Positions 1 to 9,474 of a stretch of 64,000 bases of DNA are shown piece by piece. Source of the DNA: Azospira sp. I13. GTDB lineage: Bacteria; Pseudomonadota; Gammaproteobacteria; Burkholderiales; Rhodocyclaceae. The first letter of the stretch is position 1; every line of letters starts with the position of its first letter. Location of the stretch: contig NZ_BFBP01000011.1 in NCBI RefSeq assembly GCF_003112695.1, forward strand, positions 493,438 through 557,437, written 5' to 3'. The translations under genes were made by a program, and so were the position numbers. Under the pieces are notes generated by a model that was given only the letters and a program-made list of their open reading frames with translations, was not told where the DNA came from and searched no databases.

Positions 1-2
1 GC

Positions 3-635
3 GTCGCCTGGGTGCTCATTCCCGTCGATGCGGGAGCGCCGATTCCCGCTTTGGCTGACGCCTACGCCGGCCTCTGCTTCATGGGCGGCCCGATGAGCGT
101 GAATGACCCGCTACCCTGGATCGACGATGCCTGTGCCCTGATCCGCGATGCGGCAGACAAGGGCATTCCGGTGCTCGGTCACTGCCTTGGTGCCCAGCTC
201 ATGTCCAAGGCCCTGGGCGGTTCCATCTCCCGCAACCCGGTAAAGGAAATCGGCTGGGGGAGCGCCCGGGTGGAGGTGGGGGAAACATCCCGCCACTGGC
301 TGGACGGGCTGGAGGGAGAATTCCCCGTCTTTCAGTGGCACGGGGAAACCTTCTCCCTGCCTCAAGGCGCCGTGCGGCTGCTGACCAACGACTACTGCGC
401 CAACCAGATGTTTGCCCTCGGCCCCCACCTGGGCATGCAATGCCATGTGGAGATGACGCCGGAGATGATCGCCAGCTGGTGCGAACAGTGGGAAGAGGAA
501 GCCGGCAAGCTGCCGCCCCTGCCGTCAGTGCAAACGCCGCAACTCATGCAGGCGGAAGCGGCACAGCACCTGCCAGCCATGCGCCGCCTGGCGGACCAGT
601 TGTACAGCGCCTGGAGCGCCGGTCTCAAGTGCTGA
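3..635 (+). CDS. Class I glutamine amidotransferase, 5' end outside window
   Basis: The gene runs in from the left edge: the frame is open from base 3, and the GTG at 12 is probably internal. The visible 210 or so residues carry the GATase-1 nucleophile elbow (GHCLGAQ), a WHGETF segment and a C-terminal QCHVEMTPE with the His and Glu of the triad. This is the GMP-synthase-like, stand-alone amidotransferase group, which hydrolyses glutamine or acts on gamma-glutamyl substrates. The true substrate cannot be told from sequence. It ends 63 bp before the convergent yajQ, with a shared terminator between them. Confidence 0.85.
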   Translation, partial: VAWVLIPVDAGAPIPALADAYAGLCFMGGPMSVNDPLPWIDDACALIRDAADKGIPVLGHCLGAQLMSKALGGSISRNPVKEIGWGSARVEVGETSRHWLDGLEGEFPVFQWHGETFSLPQGAVRLLTNDYCANQMFALGPHLGMQCHVEMTPEMIASWCEQWEEEAGKLPPLPSVQTPQLMQAEAAQHLPAMRRLADQLYSAWSAGLKC

Positions 636-654
636 GGCTACTAGCAGGAGATAA

Positions 655-680
655 AAAACGGCGCCCGCAGGCGCCGTTTT
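655..680. terminator. Bidirectional intrinsic terminator
   Basis: An 11-bp perfect stem AAAACGGCGCC / GGCGCCGTTTT with loop CGCA has A-runs on one side and T-runs on the other. It lies between the convergent amidotransferase and yajQ genes and would stop transcription from both sides. Confidence 0.9.
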
Positions 681-697
681 CTTGACCGCGGTGTAGC

Positions 698-1192
698 TTA
701 ATCGCGGAAATTACCGTACTTGATGGGGAAGTCGGTAATCGACTTCTTCACCAGGGTAATGGTTTCCTGCAGCACGTCACGCTTGGCGCCGGTGACGCGC
801 ACCGTGTCGCCCTGGATGGCAGCCTGGACCTTGAGTTTGGAATCCTTCACCAGCTTGACGATCTTCTTCGCCAGCTCGCTTTCGATACCGATCTTGATCT
901 TCAGGTCCTGCTTCACCTTGTCGCCGGAAACCTTCTGCACAGCCTGCTGATCCAGGCGCTTGACGCAATCGGGCTCCTTCTTCTCCATTTCGGGGAAGAG
1001 GATGGTCTTGATCTGGTCCAACTGGAAGTCGGAATCGCCAAAGACCGTGATGACCTTGTCTTTCTCGTTGAGCTCCACCTTGGCGGTGGTGCCCTTGAAG
1101 TCATGGCGGCCGACGATCTTCTTGCCGGTGGAATCAATGGCATTCTTCAGCGCCACCATATCCACTTCGGAGGAAAAGTCGAAAGACGGCAT
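698..1192 (-). CDS. yajQ: YajQ-family nucleotide-binding protein
   Basis: The product is 164 residues, full length for the YajQ/DUF520 family, beginning MPSFDFSSEVD and ending in the typical ITDFPIKYGNFRD. Family members have two ferredoxin-like halves and bind nucleotides or RNA; a Xanthomonas homologue is reported to bind cyclic di-GMP. It is the last gene of the minus-strand run that starts at argD, 11 bp after ppnP. Its cellular role here is inferred only from family. A terminator follows immediately downstream. Confidence 0.93.
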   Translation of the reverse strand: MPSFDFSSEVDMVALKNAIDSTGKKIVGRHDFKGTTAKVELNEKDKVITVFGDSDFQLDQIKTILFPEMEKKEPDCVKRLDQQAVQKVSGDKVKQDLKIKIGIESELAKKIVKLVKDSKLKVQAAIQGDTVRVTGAKRDVLQETITLVKKSITDFPIKYGNFRD

Positions 1193-1203
1193 TCCGGCTT
1201 CCC

Positions 1204-1518
1204 TTAACCGAAGTAGCAGACGTAGTGGTAGGGCTCGCCGCTGACTTCGATGTCGAAGCTGGAGTTGCCCGGCACATTGAAGGACTCACCGGCACCGGAA
1301 GTCTTCCATTCACTCTCGCCCTTGAGGCGATAGCGGCAGGCACCGGCCACGGTTTCCATGACTTCGGGCGCGCCGGTGTTGAAGGTCAGGCTGGCGGGCA
1401 GGATCACGCCTACGGTCTTCTTGGAGCCGTCGGCAAAGATTACGGTGTGGCTGACACACTTGCCGTCAAAGTAGACGTTGGCGGCCTTGACGACGGAAAC
1501 GTTATCGAATTGAGACAT
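1204..1518 (-). CDS. ppnP: Pyrimidine/purine nucleoside phosphorylase (YaiE/DUF1255)
   Basis: The product is 104 residues, a single small cupin barrel starting [20 protein letters not shown] and ending in YHYVCYFG, matching the PpnP/DUF1255 family. E. coli PpnP cleaves a broad range of nucleosides with phosphate, giving ribose-1-phosphate and the base. The frame is open far upstream into argG, but this ATG is the right start: it overlaps the preceding DUF2788 stop by one base (TGATG), so the two genes are translationally coupled. Confidence 0.92.
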   Translation of the reverse strand: MSQFDNVSVVKAANVYFDGKCVSHTVIFADGSKKTVGVILPASLTFNTGAPEVMETVAGACRYRLKGESEWKTSGAGESFNVPGNSSFDIEVSGEPYHYVCYFG

Positions 1519-1739
1519 CAGATACCCCAAATTTTCTGGATGATGGTCTTGGAGATGAAACCGAGCATCCCCAGAGACAGAACGAAAAAGAGCACGAACG
1601 TGCCGACCTTGCCCGCTTTGGACTTGTAGGCCAGTTCGCCGATGATGAACAGCATGTAGATGATGAAAGCCCCGATCCCGAAAGTGACGCCGAAATCGGA
1701 AATCTGGGCTTCCGTGAAGCCGAAGAGGGTGTTTTCCAC
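1518..1739 (-). CDS. DUF2788 small membrane protein
   Basis: A 73-residue protein with two predicted membrane segments (roughly residues 14-35 and 44-66), separated by a short basic loop with KSKAGK. The sequence fits the DUF2788 family of Beta- and Gammaproteobacteria, whose function is unknown. It starts at a GTG with GGAGA five bases upstream, lies 12 bp after argG and overlaps ppnP by one base, so it belongs to the arginine-gene transcript. Nothing in it suggests an enzyme. Confidence 0.85.
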   Translation of the reverse strand: MENTLFGFTEAQISDFGVTFGIGAFIIYMLFIIGELAYKSKAGKVGTFVLFFVLSLGMLGFISKTIIQKIWGI

Positions 1740-1751
1740 CGAATTCTCCGC

Positions 1752-2981
<1,230 letters not shown>

Positions 2982-2999
2982 GATGCTTCCCTGCAAAGA

Positions 3000-3923
3000 T
3001 TAAGAATTGACGCGGCCCAGGAGCAGATACTCCATCAGGGCCTTCTGGGTGTGCAGCCGGTTCTCCGCCTCATCCCAGACAGCGGACTGGGGACCGTCGA
3101 TCACTTCAGCGGTCACTTCCTCGCCACGGTGGGCCGGCAGGCAATGGAGGAAAATGGCGTCGGACTTGGCGATACGCATCATGTCGCCGTCGACCTGCCA
3201 ATCGGCGAAGTCCTTCAGGCGTTCCTCGTTTTCAGCTTCGAAACCCATGGAGGTCCACACGTCGGTGGTGACGATGTCGGCCCCCTTGGCCGCTTCCATG
3301 GGATCGCTAAATTGCTCGAAATTGGCGGTGCCGTAGAGGCCCGCCCGTTCCGCTTCCACCTCGTAGCCGGGAGGCGTGGAGACGTGGACGTTGAAATCCA
3401 GCACTTCGGCCGCCTGCAGCCAGGTGTTGCAGACGTTGTTGGAATCGCCGATCCAGGCCACGGTCTTGCCCTGGATGGGGCCCCGGTGCTCGATGTAGGT
3501 AAAGATGTCGGCCATGATCTGGCACGGGTGGTATTCGTTGGTCAGGCCGTTGATCACCGGCACCCGGGAGTTGGCGGCGAAGCGCTCAATGATCTCCTGC
3601 TCAAAGGTACGGATCATGACGATGTCGCTCATGCGGGAGATGACCTGGGCTGCGTCTTCCACCGGCTCGCCGCGGCCCAGCTGGGAATCGCGGGTATTGA
3701 GGTAAATGGCGGAACCACCCAGCTGTTGCATACCGGCCTCGAAGGAAAGGCGGGTACGGGTGCTGGCCTTCTCGAAAATCATCACCAGGGTGCGGTCGGT
3801 CAGGGGCCAGTACTGCTTGTAGTTCTTGAACTGGTCCTTGATCCAGCGGGTGCGTGCGAACAGATAGTCGAACTCATCCCGGGTGAAGTCCTTGAATTGC
3901 AGAAAGTGCTTGATAGACGACAT
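3000..3923 (-). CDS. argF: Ornithine carbamoyltransferase
   Basis: A 307-residue anabolic ornithine carbamoyltransferase, making citrulline from ornithine and carbamoyl phosphate. The carbamoyl-phosphate site STRTR (54-58), HPCQ (132-135), a DVWTSMG ornithine loop and the HCLPAHRG catalytic loop are all present. GGGGAG stands upstream of the ATG. It sits between argD (24 bp upstream) and argG (18 bp downstream) in the same operon. Confidence 0.97.
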   Translation of the reverse strand: MSSIKHFLQFKDFTRDEFDYLFARTRWIKDQFKNYKQYWPLTDRTLVMIFEKASTRTRLSFEAGMQQLGGSAIYLNTRDSQLGRGEPVEDAAQVISRMSDIVMIRTFEQEIIERFAANSRVPVINGLTNEYHPCQIMADIFTYIEHRGPIQGKTVAWIGDSNNVCNTWLQAAEVLDFNVHVSTPPGYEVEAERAGLYGTANFEQFSDPMEAAKGADIVTTDVWTSMGFEAENEERLKDFADWQVDGDMMRIAKSDAIFLHCLPAHRGEEVTAEVIDGPQSAVWDEAENRLHTQKALMEYLLLGRVNS

Positions 3924-3947
3924 AGCGATCTCCCCTCCCCAACTGCC

Positions 3948-5120
3948 TCAGGCCGTCAGGAACTCCTTGATCAGGGCGGCCAGGCGTTGCACCAGCTCCT
4001 GGGTATCGGCCACGCTGAAGGTCAGCGCCGGCAGCAGGCGCACCACCTTGTCGGCGGTGACGTTGATCAGCAGACCGGCTGCCAGGCCCTTGGCCACCAG
4101 TTCGCCGCAGGGGCGATCCAGTTCGATACCGATCATCAGGCCCTTGCCACGGATATCGACAATGCCGGCCACACCGGCCAGCGCCTCGGCCAGGCCGCTG
4201 CGGATGGCATCGCCCTGGGTCACGGCATTGGCCAGCAGCTGGTCTTCTTCGATGCAGGCAATGGTGGTCAGGGCAGCCGTGCAGGCCAGCGGATTGCCAC
4301 CAAAAGTGGAACCGTGATTGCCCGGCCCGAACAGGCCGGCCGCCTTGCCGGCGGTCATGCAGGCGCCCACCGGCACGCCGGAGCCCAGGCCCTTGGCCAG
4401 GGTCGCCACGTCAGGCAGGATGCCGGAATGCTGGAAGCCGAACCAGGTGCCGGTACGGCCCATGCCGCATTGCACCTCGTCGCACATCAGCAGCCAGTCC
4501 TTTTCGTCGCACAGGCTGCGCAGGCCACGTTGGAATTCGGGGTCGGCTACATGGATGCCACCTTCACCCTGGACCATCTCCAGCAGCACAGCCACCACAT
4601 TGGGATTCTGCTCGGCGACAGCGCGGATGGCGGGCAGGTCGTTGTAAGGCACCCGCACGAAGCCGGAAACCAGGGGCTCAAAGCCGGCCTGGGCCTTGCG
4701 GTTGCCGGTGGCAGAAAGGGTCGCCAGGGTACGGCCATGGAAGGCCTTTTCCATGACGATGACGACCGGGTTATCCACGCCCTTTTTGTGGCCGAAGAAA
4801 CGGGCCAGCTTGATGGCCGCCTCGTTGGCCTCGCAACCGGAATTGCAGAAAAACACTTCTTCCATGCGGGACAGCCCGGCCAGACGATCGGCCAGTTCTT
4901 CCTGCTGGGGAATACGGTAGAGATTGGAGGTATGCAACACCCGGGCGGCCTGGCCGGCGATGGCAGCCACCAGCTTGGGGTGGTTGTGGCCAAGGGTATT
5001 CACGGCGATGCCGGAGAGGGCATCGAGATAACGCTTGCCGTCGGTATCGAAAATCCAGTTACCCTCGCCATGGCTGAAAGCCACCGGCAGACGGGCGTAG
5101 GTATTCATCAGATGGGGCAT
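3948..5120 (-). CDS. argD: Acetylornithine aminotransferase
   Basis: A class III PLP aminotransferase of 390 residues converting N-acetylglutamate semialdehyde to N-acetylornithine, and often also acting in lysine synthesis. It shows the NSGCEANEAAIKLAR cofactor segment, DEVQCGMGRTG, and the PLP lysine in TLAKGLGSG. The frame is open to 5207, but conserved sequence begins at MPHLMNTYARLPV, so the ATG at 5120 is used, with AAGG upstream. First gene of the arginine run; it diverges from parA. Confidence 0.95.
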   Translation of the reverse strand: MPHLMNTYARLPVAFSHGEGNWIFDTDGKRYLDALSGIAVNTLGHNHPKLVAAIAGQAARVLHTSNLYRIPQQEELADRLAGLSRMEEVFFCNSGCEANEAAIKLARFFGHKKGVDNPVVIVMEKAFHGRTLATLSATGNRKAQAGFEPLVSGFVRVPYNDLPAIRAVAEQNPNVVAVLLEMVQGEGGIHVADPEFQRGLRSLCDEKDWLLMCDEVQCGMGRTGTWFGFQHSGILPDVATLAKGLGSGVPVGACMTAGKAAGLFGPGNHGSTFGGNPLACTAALTTIACIEEDQLLANAVTQGDAIRSGLAEALAGVAGIVDIRGKGLMIGIELDRPCGELVAKGLAAGLLINVTADKVVRLLPALTFSVADTQELVQRLAALIKEFLTA

Positions 5121-5165
5121 GGACCTTGCCTTGAAGTGACGGGCGAGGGGCGCGAGAATGACAAA

Positions 5166-5183
5166 CGGCGGCAAACGCCGCCG
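5166..5183 (-). promoter_or_regulatory. GC-rich hairpin in the argD leader
   Basis: A 7-bp perfect stem CGGCGGC / GCCGCCG around the loop AAAC lies about 46 bases before the argD ATG. Read on the minus strand it is followed by TTTGT, so it resembles a weak terminator or attenuator. No leader peptide or ArgR box was recognised, so a regulatory role is only a suggestion. Confidence 0.25.
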
Positions 5184-5338
5184 CCTTGTTGGCGCCCCCG
5201 TACCCAAAGCAGTACTGTATTGAAAAAGGCCACAGTACGGGGTTGCTGAAGGCTGAATATTAAGCGAAAAACCCGCCCTTGTATAGGCGACACCGGCCCC
5301 GAGAGGACCGTAAAACCTAGATCAGACAGGACCTGACC

Positions 5339-6103
5339 ATGGCTCGGCTGGCGATATTCAACCAGAAAGGCGGCGTCGGCAAGACGACCACCACGCTCAA
5401 TCTTGCGGCGGCCAGCATCCGCCACAATCGCCCTCCCCTGCTCCTCGACCTGGACCCCCAGGGACACCTTTCCGGCATCCACGGCGCCGCCCCTGCCGCA
5501 GCGGAGCACAGCCTCTTTGCCTTTTACCAGGATCACCGTTCCCTGGCCGAACTGGAGATTCCCTGGCAGAACATCGGCCAGCTCATCCCCTCCCACCAGC
5601 AACTGATCAAGGTGGATTCCATCTACGGCAAGGGCCCCACCATCCTCAACAAGCTACGCCAGGGACTGGAGCACCTGGAAAGCGAACAGGGGGAACGCAC
5701 CACCCTGATCGACTGCTGCCCTTACGTCGGCGTCCTTTCCCTGAATGCCATCTTTGCCGTCGAGCGGGTGCTCATCCCCGTCTCCACCGACTTCCTTTCC
5801 CTCCAGGCCGCCCACCATATGGCCCGCACCCTGGACATCCTGGAGCCGGTCATCAAGCGCCGGGTCGCCCAGCGTTACGTCCTCACCCGCTTCGACCGCC
5901 GCCGCCGCATGAGCGAAGACATCCGCAGCCGACTGACCGAAGCATTTGGCGAGGAAGTGTGCAAAACGGCGATCTCTGAAAACGTGGCTGTCGCCGAAAG
6001 CCCCTCCCTCAACCGGGACGTCTTCACCCACGCCTTTGCCAGCAACGGCGCCCAGGACTATCTGGCCCTGCATGACGAACTGCGGACCTGCGGCTTTCTC
6101 TGA
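5339..6103 (+). CDS. ParA-family ATPase (orphan)
   Basis: A 254-residue ParA/MinD-type ATPase with a deviant Walker A motif KGGVGKTT (10-17), a DLDPQG motif at 37-42 and an IDCCPYVG Walker B region. Such proteins position chromosomes, plasmids or protein clusters. No ParB, parS or partner gene is adjacent, and the replication origin is not in view, so this is an orphan ParA whose cargo is unknown. It is transcribed divergently from argD and followed at 121 bp by a convergent small gene. Confidence 0.85.
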   Translation: MARLAIFNQKGGVGKTTTTLNLAAASIRHNRPPLLLDLDPQGHLSGIHGAAPAAAEHSLFAFYQDHRSLAELEIPWQNIGQLIPSHQQLIKVDSIYGKGPTILNKLRQGLEHLESEQGERTTLIDCCPYVGVLSLNAIFAVERVLIPVSTDFLSLQAAHHMARTLDILEPVIKRRVAQRYVLTRFDRRRRMSEDIRSRLTEAFGEEVCKTAISENVAVAESPSLNRDVFTHAFASNGAQDYLALHDELRTCGFL

Positions 6104-6176
6104 CCCCGCACTGCAACCGCAGGATAAGCACAACCCGCAATACCCGACATGCCTCACCACCCCACCCGCTAGACGC

Positions 6177-6202
6177 AAAAAAAGGGCGCCTATGGCGCCC
6201 TT
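6177..6202 (-). terminator. Intrinsic terminator of the 72-residue gene
   Basis: The 9-bp stem AAGGGCGCC / GGCGCCCTT with loop TAT is followed on the minus strand by a run of seven T. It ends the minus-strand small gene at 6224. It lacks a T-tract in the plus direction, so it serves parA poorly. Confidence 0.8.
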
Positions 6203-6223
6203 GGCAATGACGGAATCTCTTCC

Positions 6224-6442
6224 TCAACCGGAAAGCAAATCCACCACTTCCTCGAAGCTGGCTCCGGCCCGCCCGGTCACTGCCAGGCGACGCGCTTCCA
6301 GCACTTCGCAATCACGATACATCTGGCGCAGCTTGCGTTGCGCCTCGCCTTCATCCCGCCCCTGAATGGTCAGATTGTCCACCACCGAGCCACTGCGGGT
6401 ACGGATACGGAAACTGAATTTGGTAAAGAAAACGGGCGTCAC
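6224..6442 (-). CDS. Hypothetical 72-residue protein
   Basis: A 72-residue soluble protein starting at a GTG with AAAGGGG nine bases upstream. It has a basic N-terminal half (FSFRIRTRSG) and a helical middle (EGEAQRKLRQMYRDCEVLEARRL); no family was recognised. It is well supported as a real gene, having a near-consensus promoter (6475-6503), a good ribosome-binding site and its own terminator. The beta-strand then helix pattern suggests a small alpha/beta fold. Function unknown. Confidence 0.75.
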   Translation of the reverse strand: MTPVFFTKFSFRIRTRSGSVVDNLTIQGRDEGEAQRKLRQMYRDCEVLEARRLAVTGRAGASFEEVVDLLSG

Positions 6443-6474
6443 CTTCAGCCCCTTTAATTCAATGGGATAGCTTC

Positions 6475-6503
6475 AGTATATGCACCAGAATTTAGGAATG
6501 CAA
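6475..6503 (-). promoter_or_regulatory. Sigma70 promoter of the 72-residue gene
   Basis: On the minus strand TTGCAT and TATACT are separated by exactly 17 bases, about 33 bases before the GTG start at 6442. Upstream of the -35 box is a perfect inverted repeat TTAGA-N5-TCTAA (6522-6536), a possible regulator site. Confidence 0.7.
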
Positions 6504-6840
6504 TGTAGTAGATTCTTTTTATTAGACATTATCTAACCAAAGCTGGCGAACACCGGCTCTCACATCCGACATCTCAGTAGCCCCAGGTCAACGCTCCGAG
6601 TCCACTTTGTGGCGCCCTTCTGCCACCCTTCCCAGCAAAATCAGCCCCGACACCCAGGCACGCTTTCCGCATGACGAAATCCCCTTCCGAGATCCACGAC
6701 GGCCGTGGCATTTCTGCTAGAATGCTCCGCGGCGCTGGGAGGACTCTCCCTGCGCCAAACAGTCGGCAACACGCCGACATCCACACCACCCCGCCCGCCA
6801 CCCGCAAGGTTCGAGCGAGTCGATAAGAATACGTGGAGAC
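6504..6840. other. Non-coding stretch between divergent small genes
   Basis: This spacer holds no credible gene. It contains the TTAGA-N5-TCTAA palindrome (6522-6536) in a short AT-rich patch, then about 170 bp of ordinary GC-rich sequence, then the extended -10 listed separately. The open frames here look like chance translations in GC-rich DNA. Confidence 0.6.
6715..6723 (+). promoter_or_regulatory. Extended -10 element upstream of DUF3579 gene
   Basis: TGCTAGAAT matches an extended -10 (TGn-TAGAAT) without a convincing -35. It would give a 5' leader of about 110 bases before the ATG at 6841. The same nonamer is used upstream of the tRNA-Ser gene at 12447-12455. Confidence 0.5.
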
Positions 6841-7134
6841 ATGACAACAGAACTGGCCCCCAACTTCGTCATCGTTGGCCTGACCCGGGAGGGACGGAAA
6901 TTTCGTCCCAGCGACTGGGCGGAACGCCTTTGTGGCGTCATGTCAGCCTTCGGCGCCGAGAAGAAGATGAAATACTCCCCTTTCGTCGGCCCCTGCACCT
7001 TTCAAGGTGAAAAAGCCGTTTTTGTCGATGCCCAGCTGGGCCGGCTGGAACCCATGGCTTACAAGTTCATGCTGAACTTCGCCAACGACAATGAGCTGCA
7101 GGTCGTGGAAGGCGTGGAACGCCCCAGCAACTGA
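6841..7134 (+). CDS. DUF3579 family protein
   Basis: A 97-residue protein with the DUF3579 hallmarks: FRPSDWAERLCGVMSAFG in the first half, and EPMAYKFMLNFANDNELQVVEG in the second. The family is small, soluble and common in Betaproteobacteria, with unknown function. The start is the ATG at 6841 after GTGGAGAC. It stands alone between its own promoter and a bidirectional terminator shared with rpsT. Confidence 0.88.
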   Translation: MTTELAPNFVIVGLTREGRKFRPSDWAERLCGVMSAFGAEKKMKYSPFVGPCTFQGEKAVFVDAQLGRLEPMAYKFMLNFANDNELQVVEGVERPSN

Positions 7135-7243
7135 GCTGCCTCGGCCAAGCCACAACCCAGCACCAGCCCCCCACCCCGGAACATCCCGCAGTCGCAGGAA
7201 AATACTCAAGCACCCATCCCAGGACCCCGGTAGCACACAAAAG

Positions 7244-7269
7244 AAAACGGCACCCGAAGGTGCCGTTTT
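7244..7269. terminator. Bidirectional intrinsic terminator
   Basis: An 11-bp stem AAAACGGCACC / GGTGCCGTTTT with a CGAA loop lies between the convergent DUF3579 gene and rpsT and has T-tracts in both directions. Confidence 0.9.
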
Positions 7270-7294
7270 TCACATCCGCAGACCGGAGGATCTA

Positions 7295-7561
7295 TTAGGC
7301 AGCCAGGGCCTTGATCGCAGCGGTCAGGCGGCTCTTGTGGCGAGCAGCCTTGTTCTTGTGGATGATTTTCTTGTCAGCGATGCGGTCGATGGTACCGACG
7401 GATTGCTGGAAAACGGTTTGTGCAGCAGCCTTGTCGCCGGCCAGAACGGCCTTTTGGACGCGCTTGATAGCCGTACGCAGCGTGGAGCGCAGGCTGGCAT
7501 TGTGAGCGCGTTGCTTCTCGGACTGGCGCGCGCGTTTGCGGGCTTGAGCGCTGTTGGCCAT
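7295..7561 (-). CDS. rpsT: 30S ribosomal protein S20
   Basis: An 88-residue, very basic, alanine-rich three-helix protein, [19 protein letters not shown] at the N-terminus, full length for S20. It is a primary binder of 16S rRNA. It is a single-gene transcript from a consensus-like promoter at 7600-7628 and ends at a shared terminator. It diverges from murJ, an arrangement common in Proteobacteria. Confidence 0.98.
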   Translation of the reverse strand: MANSAQARKRARQSEKQRAHNASLRSTLRTAIKRVQKAVLAGDKAAAQTVFQQSVGTIDRIADKKIIHKNKAARHKSRLTAAIKALAA

Positions 7562-7599
7562 GGAATTCTTCCTGAAACGGTGTTGATCGAAAGCGCGCG

Positions 7600-7628
7600 A
7601 GTTTACCGGCAGATCAAAAAAAAGGCAA
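7600..7628 (-). promoter_or_regulatory. rpsT: rpsT sigma70 promoter
   Basis: TTGCCT and TAAACT are separated by 17 bases on the minus strand, the spacer starting with a run of seven T, giving a leader of about 32 bases before the rpsT ATG. Confidence 0.7.
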
Positions 7629-7827
7629 GGGGAATATTGCCAAGCCCATATTTCCCCACTCTTAGCGTTCCACCGGCGATGCCGCTAATATGGCGCCTTC
7701 GCCCCCTGGCTGCGACGGTGGCACGCTTGCATCTCCAGGCGCTTCCGCCGCCGATGCTTTCAGCGTCCGACCGAATCCGCGCCACCCCAGCCAACGCCAC
7801 CACCGGCCCACCTATATAACAATAGCC

Positions 7828-9372
7828 ATGAACCTGCTTCGCGCCCTCGTCACCGTCAGCGGCATGACGCTGCTTTCCCGCATCCTCGGCTTCGTCCGGG
7901 ATTTCGTCATCGCCCGAGCCTTCGGTGCCGGCCTGGCCACTGACGCCTTTTTTGTCGCCTTCAAGTTGCCCAACCTGCTGCGCCGCCTGTTTGCGGAAGG
8001 CGCCTTTTCCCAGGCCTTCGTCCCCATCCTGGGGGAATACAAGAATCGTCGCGGCACCGAGGAAGCCCGCCATCTGGTGGACCGGGTGGCTACCTTGCTG
8101 TTCCTGGCCCTCACCGTCGTCACCGCCCTGGGTGTGGCCGGCGCCCCTATTCTTGTATACCTCTCGGCTCCCGGCTTTGCCGCCGAGCCGGACAAGTTCG
8201 AACTGACGGTGAGCCTGACCCGCATCACCTTCCCTTACATATTGTTCATGTCCCTGGTGGCCTTGGCTGGCGGCGTGCTCAATACCTGGAGCCGCTTCGC
8301 CCTGCCCGCCTTCACGCCGGTGCTGCTCAATATCAGCTTCATTGGCTTGGCCCTGTTCGCCACGCCCTGGTTCGACCAGCCGGCCCTGGTGCTGGGCTGG
8401 GCCGTCTTCCTCGGCGGGGTGCTGCAACTGGCCCTGCAACTGCCGGCCCTGAAAAAGATCGGCATGCTGCCCCGCTTCCGCCTGGACTGGAAGGATGAAG
8501 GGGTACGCCGCGTCCTCAAGCTCATGGCCCCGGCCGTGCTCGGCGTTTCCGTCAGCCAGGTGAGCTTGCTCATCAACACCATCTTCGCCTCCTTCCTGGA
8601 AAACGGTGCCGTCTCCTGGCTCTATTACGCTGACCGGCTGATGGAGTTCCCCTCCGGCCTGCTGGGGGCTGCCCTCGGCACCATCCTCCTGCCCTCCCTG
8701 GCCAAATACCACGCGGATGGCAAAACTGAGGACTACGCCCATCTGCTCGACTGGGGCCTCCGCCTCTGCCTGCTGCTCACCCTGCCCGCCGCCCTGGCCC
8801 TGGCCATTCTCGGTGTCCCCCTCATCTCCACCCTCTTCCACCATGGCGCCTTCACCGGCGCCGACGTGCTGCGCACCCGGGAGGCCCTGGCTGCCTACGC
8901 CGTCGGCCTCACCGGCCTGATCCTGGTGAAGGTGCTGGCCCCGGGCTTCTACGCCCGGCAGAACATCCGCACCCCGGTGAAGATCGCCCTGATCTCCCTC
9001 TTCGCCACCCAGGCCATGAACCTGCTCTTCGTAGTTTTCCTCGACCTGCGCCACGCTGGCCTCGCCCTCTCCATCGGCCTCGCGGCCTGCCTCAACGCCG
9101 CCCTGCTTTTCCAGGGCTTACGCCGCCACGCCATTTACACCCCCCGGCCCGGCTGGGCTGGTTTCCTGCTCAAGCTGCTGGTGGCCCTGGCCGCCCTGGG
9201 GGCCGCCCTCTGGTTCGGCATGGGCCGGGAAGCGGACTGGCTGGCCTTCGGCGGCCTGCAACGATTGATCCGCCTTTCCCTGCTGGTGGGCGGCGGCATC
9301 TTCGCCTACTTTGCCACCCTGGCCCTGCTTGGTTTTAGAATGAAGGACTTCCGGCGCCGGGCGGCCGAATAG
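7828..9372 (+). CDS. murJ: Lipid II flippase MurJ
   Basis: A 514-residue polytopic membrane protein of the MOP superfamily that moves lipid II across the inner membrane for peptidoglycan synthesis. The start [25 protein letters not shown] is typical, followed by [30 protein letters not shown] and about 14 membrane segments. The frame is open upstream to 7690, but that extension is low-complexity and outside the family. Divergent from rpsT; a TATATAAC sequence just before the ATG may be a -10. Confidence 0.95.
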   Translation: MNLLRALVTVSGMTLLSRILGFVRDFVIARAFGAGLATDAFFVAFKLPNLLRRLFAEGAFSQAFVPILGEYKNRRGTEEARHLVDRVATLLFLALTVVTALGVAGAPILVYLSAPGFAAEPDKFELTVSLTRITFPYILFMSLVALAGGVLNTWSRFALPAFTPVLLNISFIGLALFATPWFDQPALVLGWAVFLGGVLQLALQLPALKKIGMLPRFRLDWKDEGVRRVLKLMAPAVLGVSVSQVSLLINTIFASFLENGAVSWLYYADRLMEFPSGLLGAALGTILLPSLAKYHADGKTEDYAHLLDWGLRLCLLLTLPAALALAILGVPLISTLFHHGAFTGADVLRTREALAAYAVGLTGLILVKVLAPGFYARQNIRTPVKIALISLFATQAMNLLFVVFLDLRHAGLALSIGLAACLNAALLFQGLRRHAIYTPRPGWAGFLLKLLVALAALGAALWFGMGREADWLAFGGLQRLIRLSLLVGGGIFAYFATLALLGFRMKDFRRRAAE

Positions 9373-9474
9373 GCTACGGGCCGCACTGGCCGGGGCGCCA
9401 GACGCCCCCTCGCTCCGGGATTCCATAAAAGGCCGGCCGCCCAGCGGCCCGGCTGCCTACAGGAGGAGATCGAG

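Noticed and set aside
5210..5240. A CTG...CAG arrangement near CAGTACTGTATTG resembling a LexA box before parA
   Set aside because: The spacing between CTG and the next CAG is well over 10 bases, so it does not fit the SOS consensus.
9385..9445. GGGGCG/CGCCCC and neighbouring hairpins after murJ as terminators
   Set aside because: GC-rich inverted repeats without a T-tract are frequent in this DNA; no termination signal is evident.
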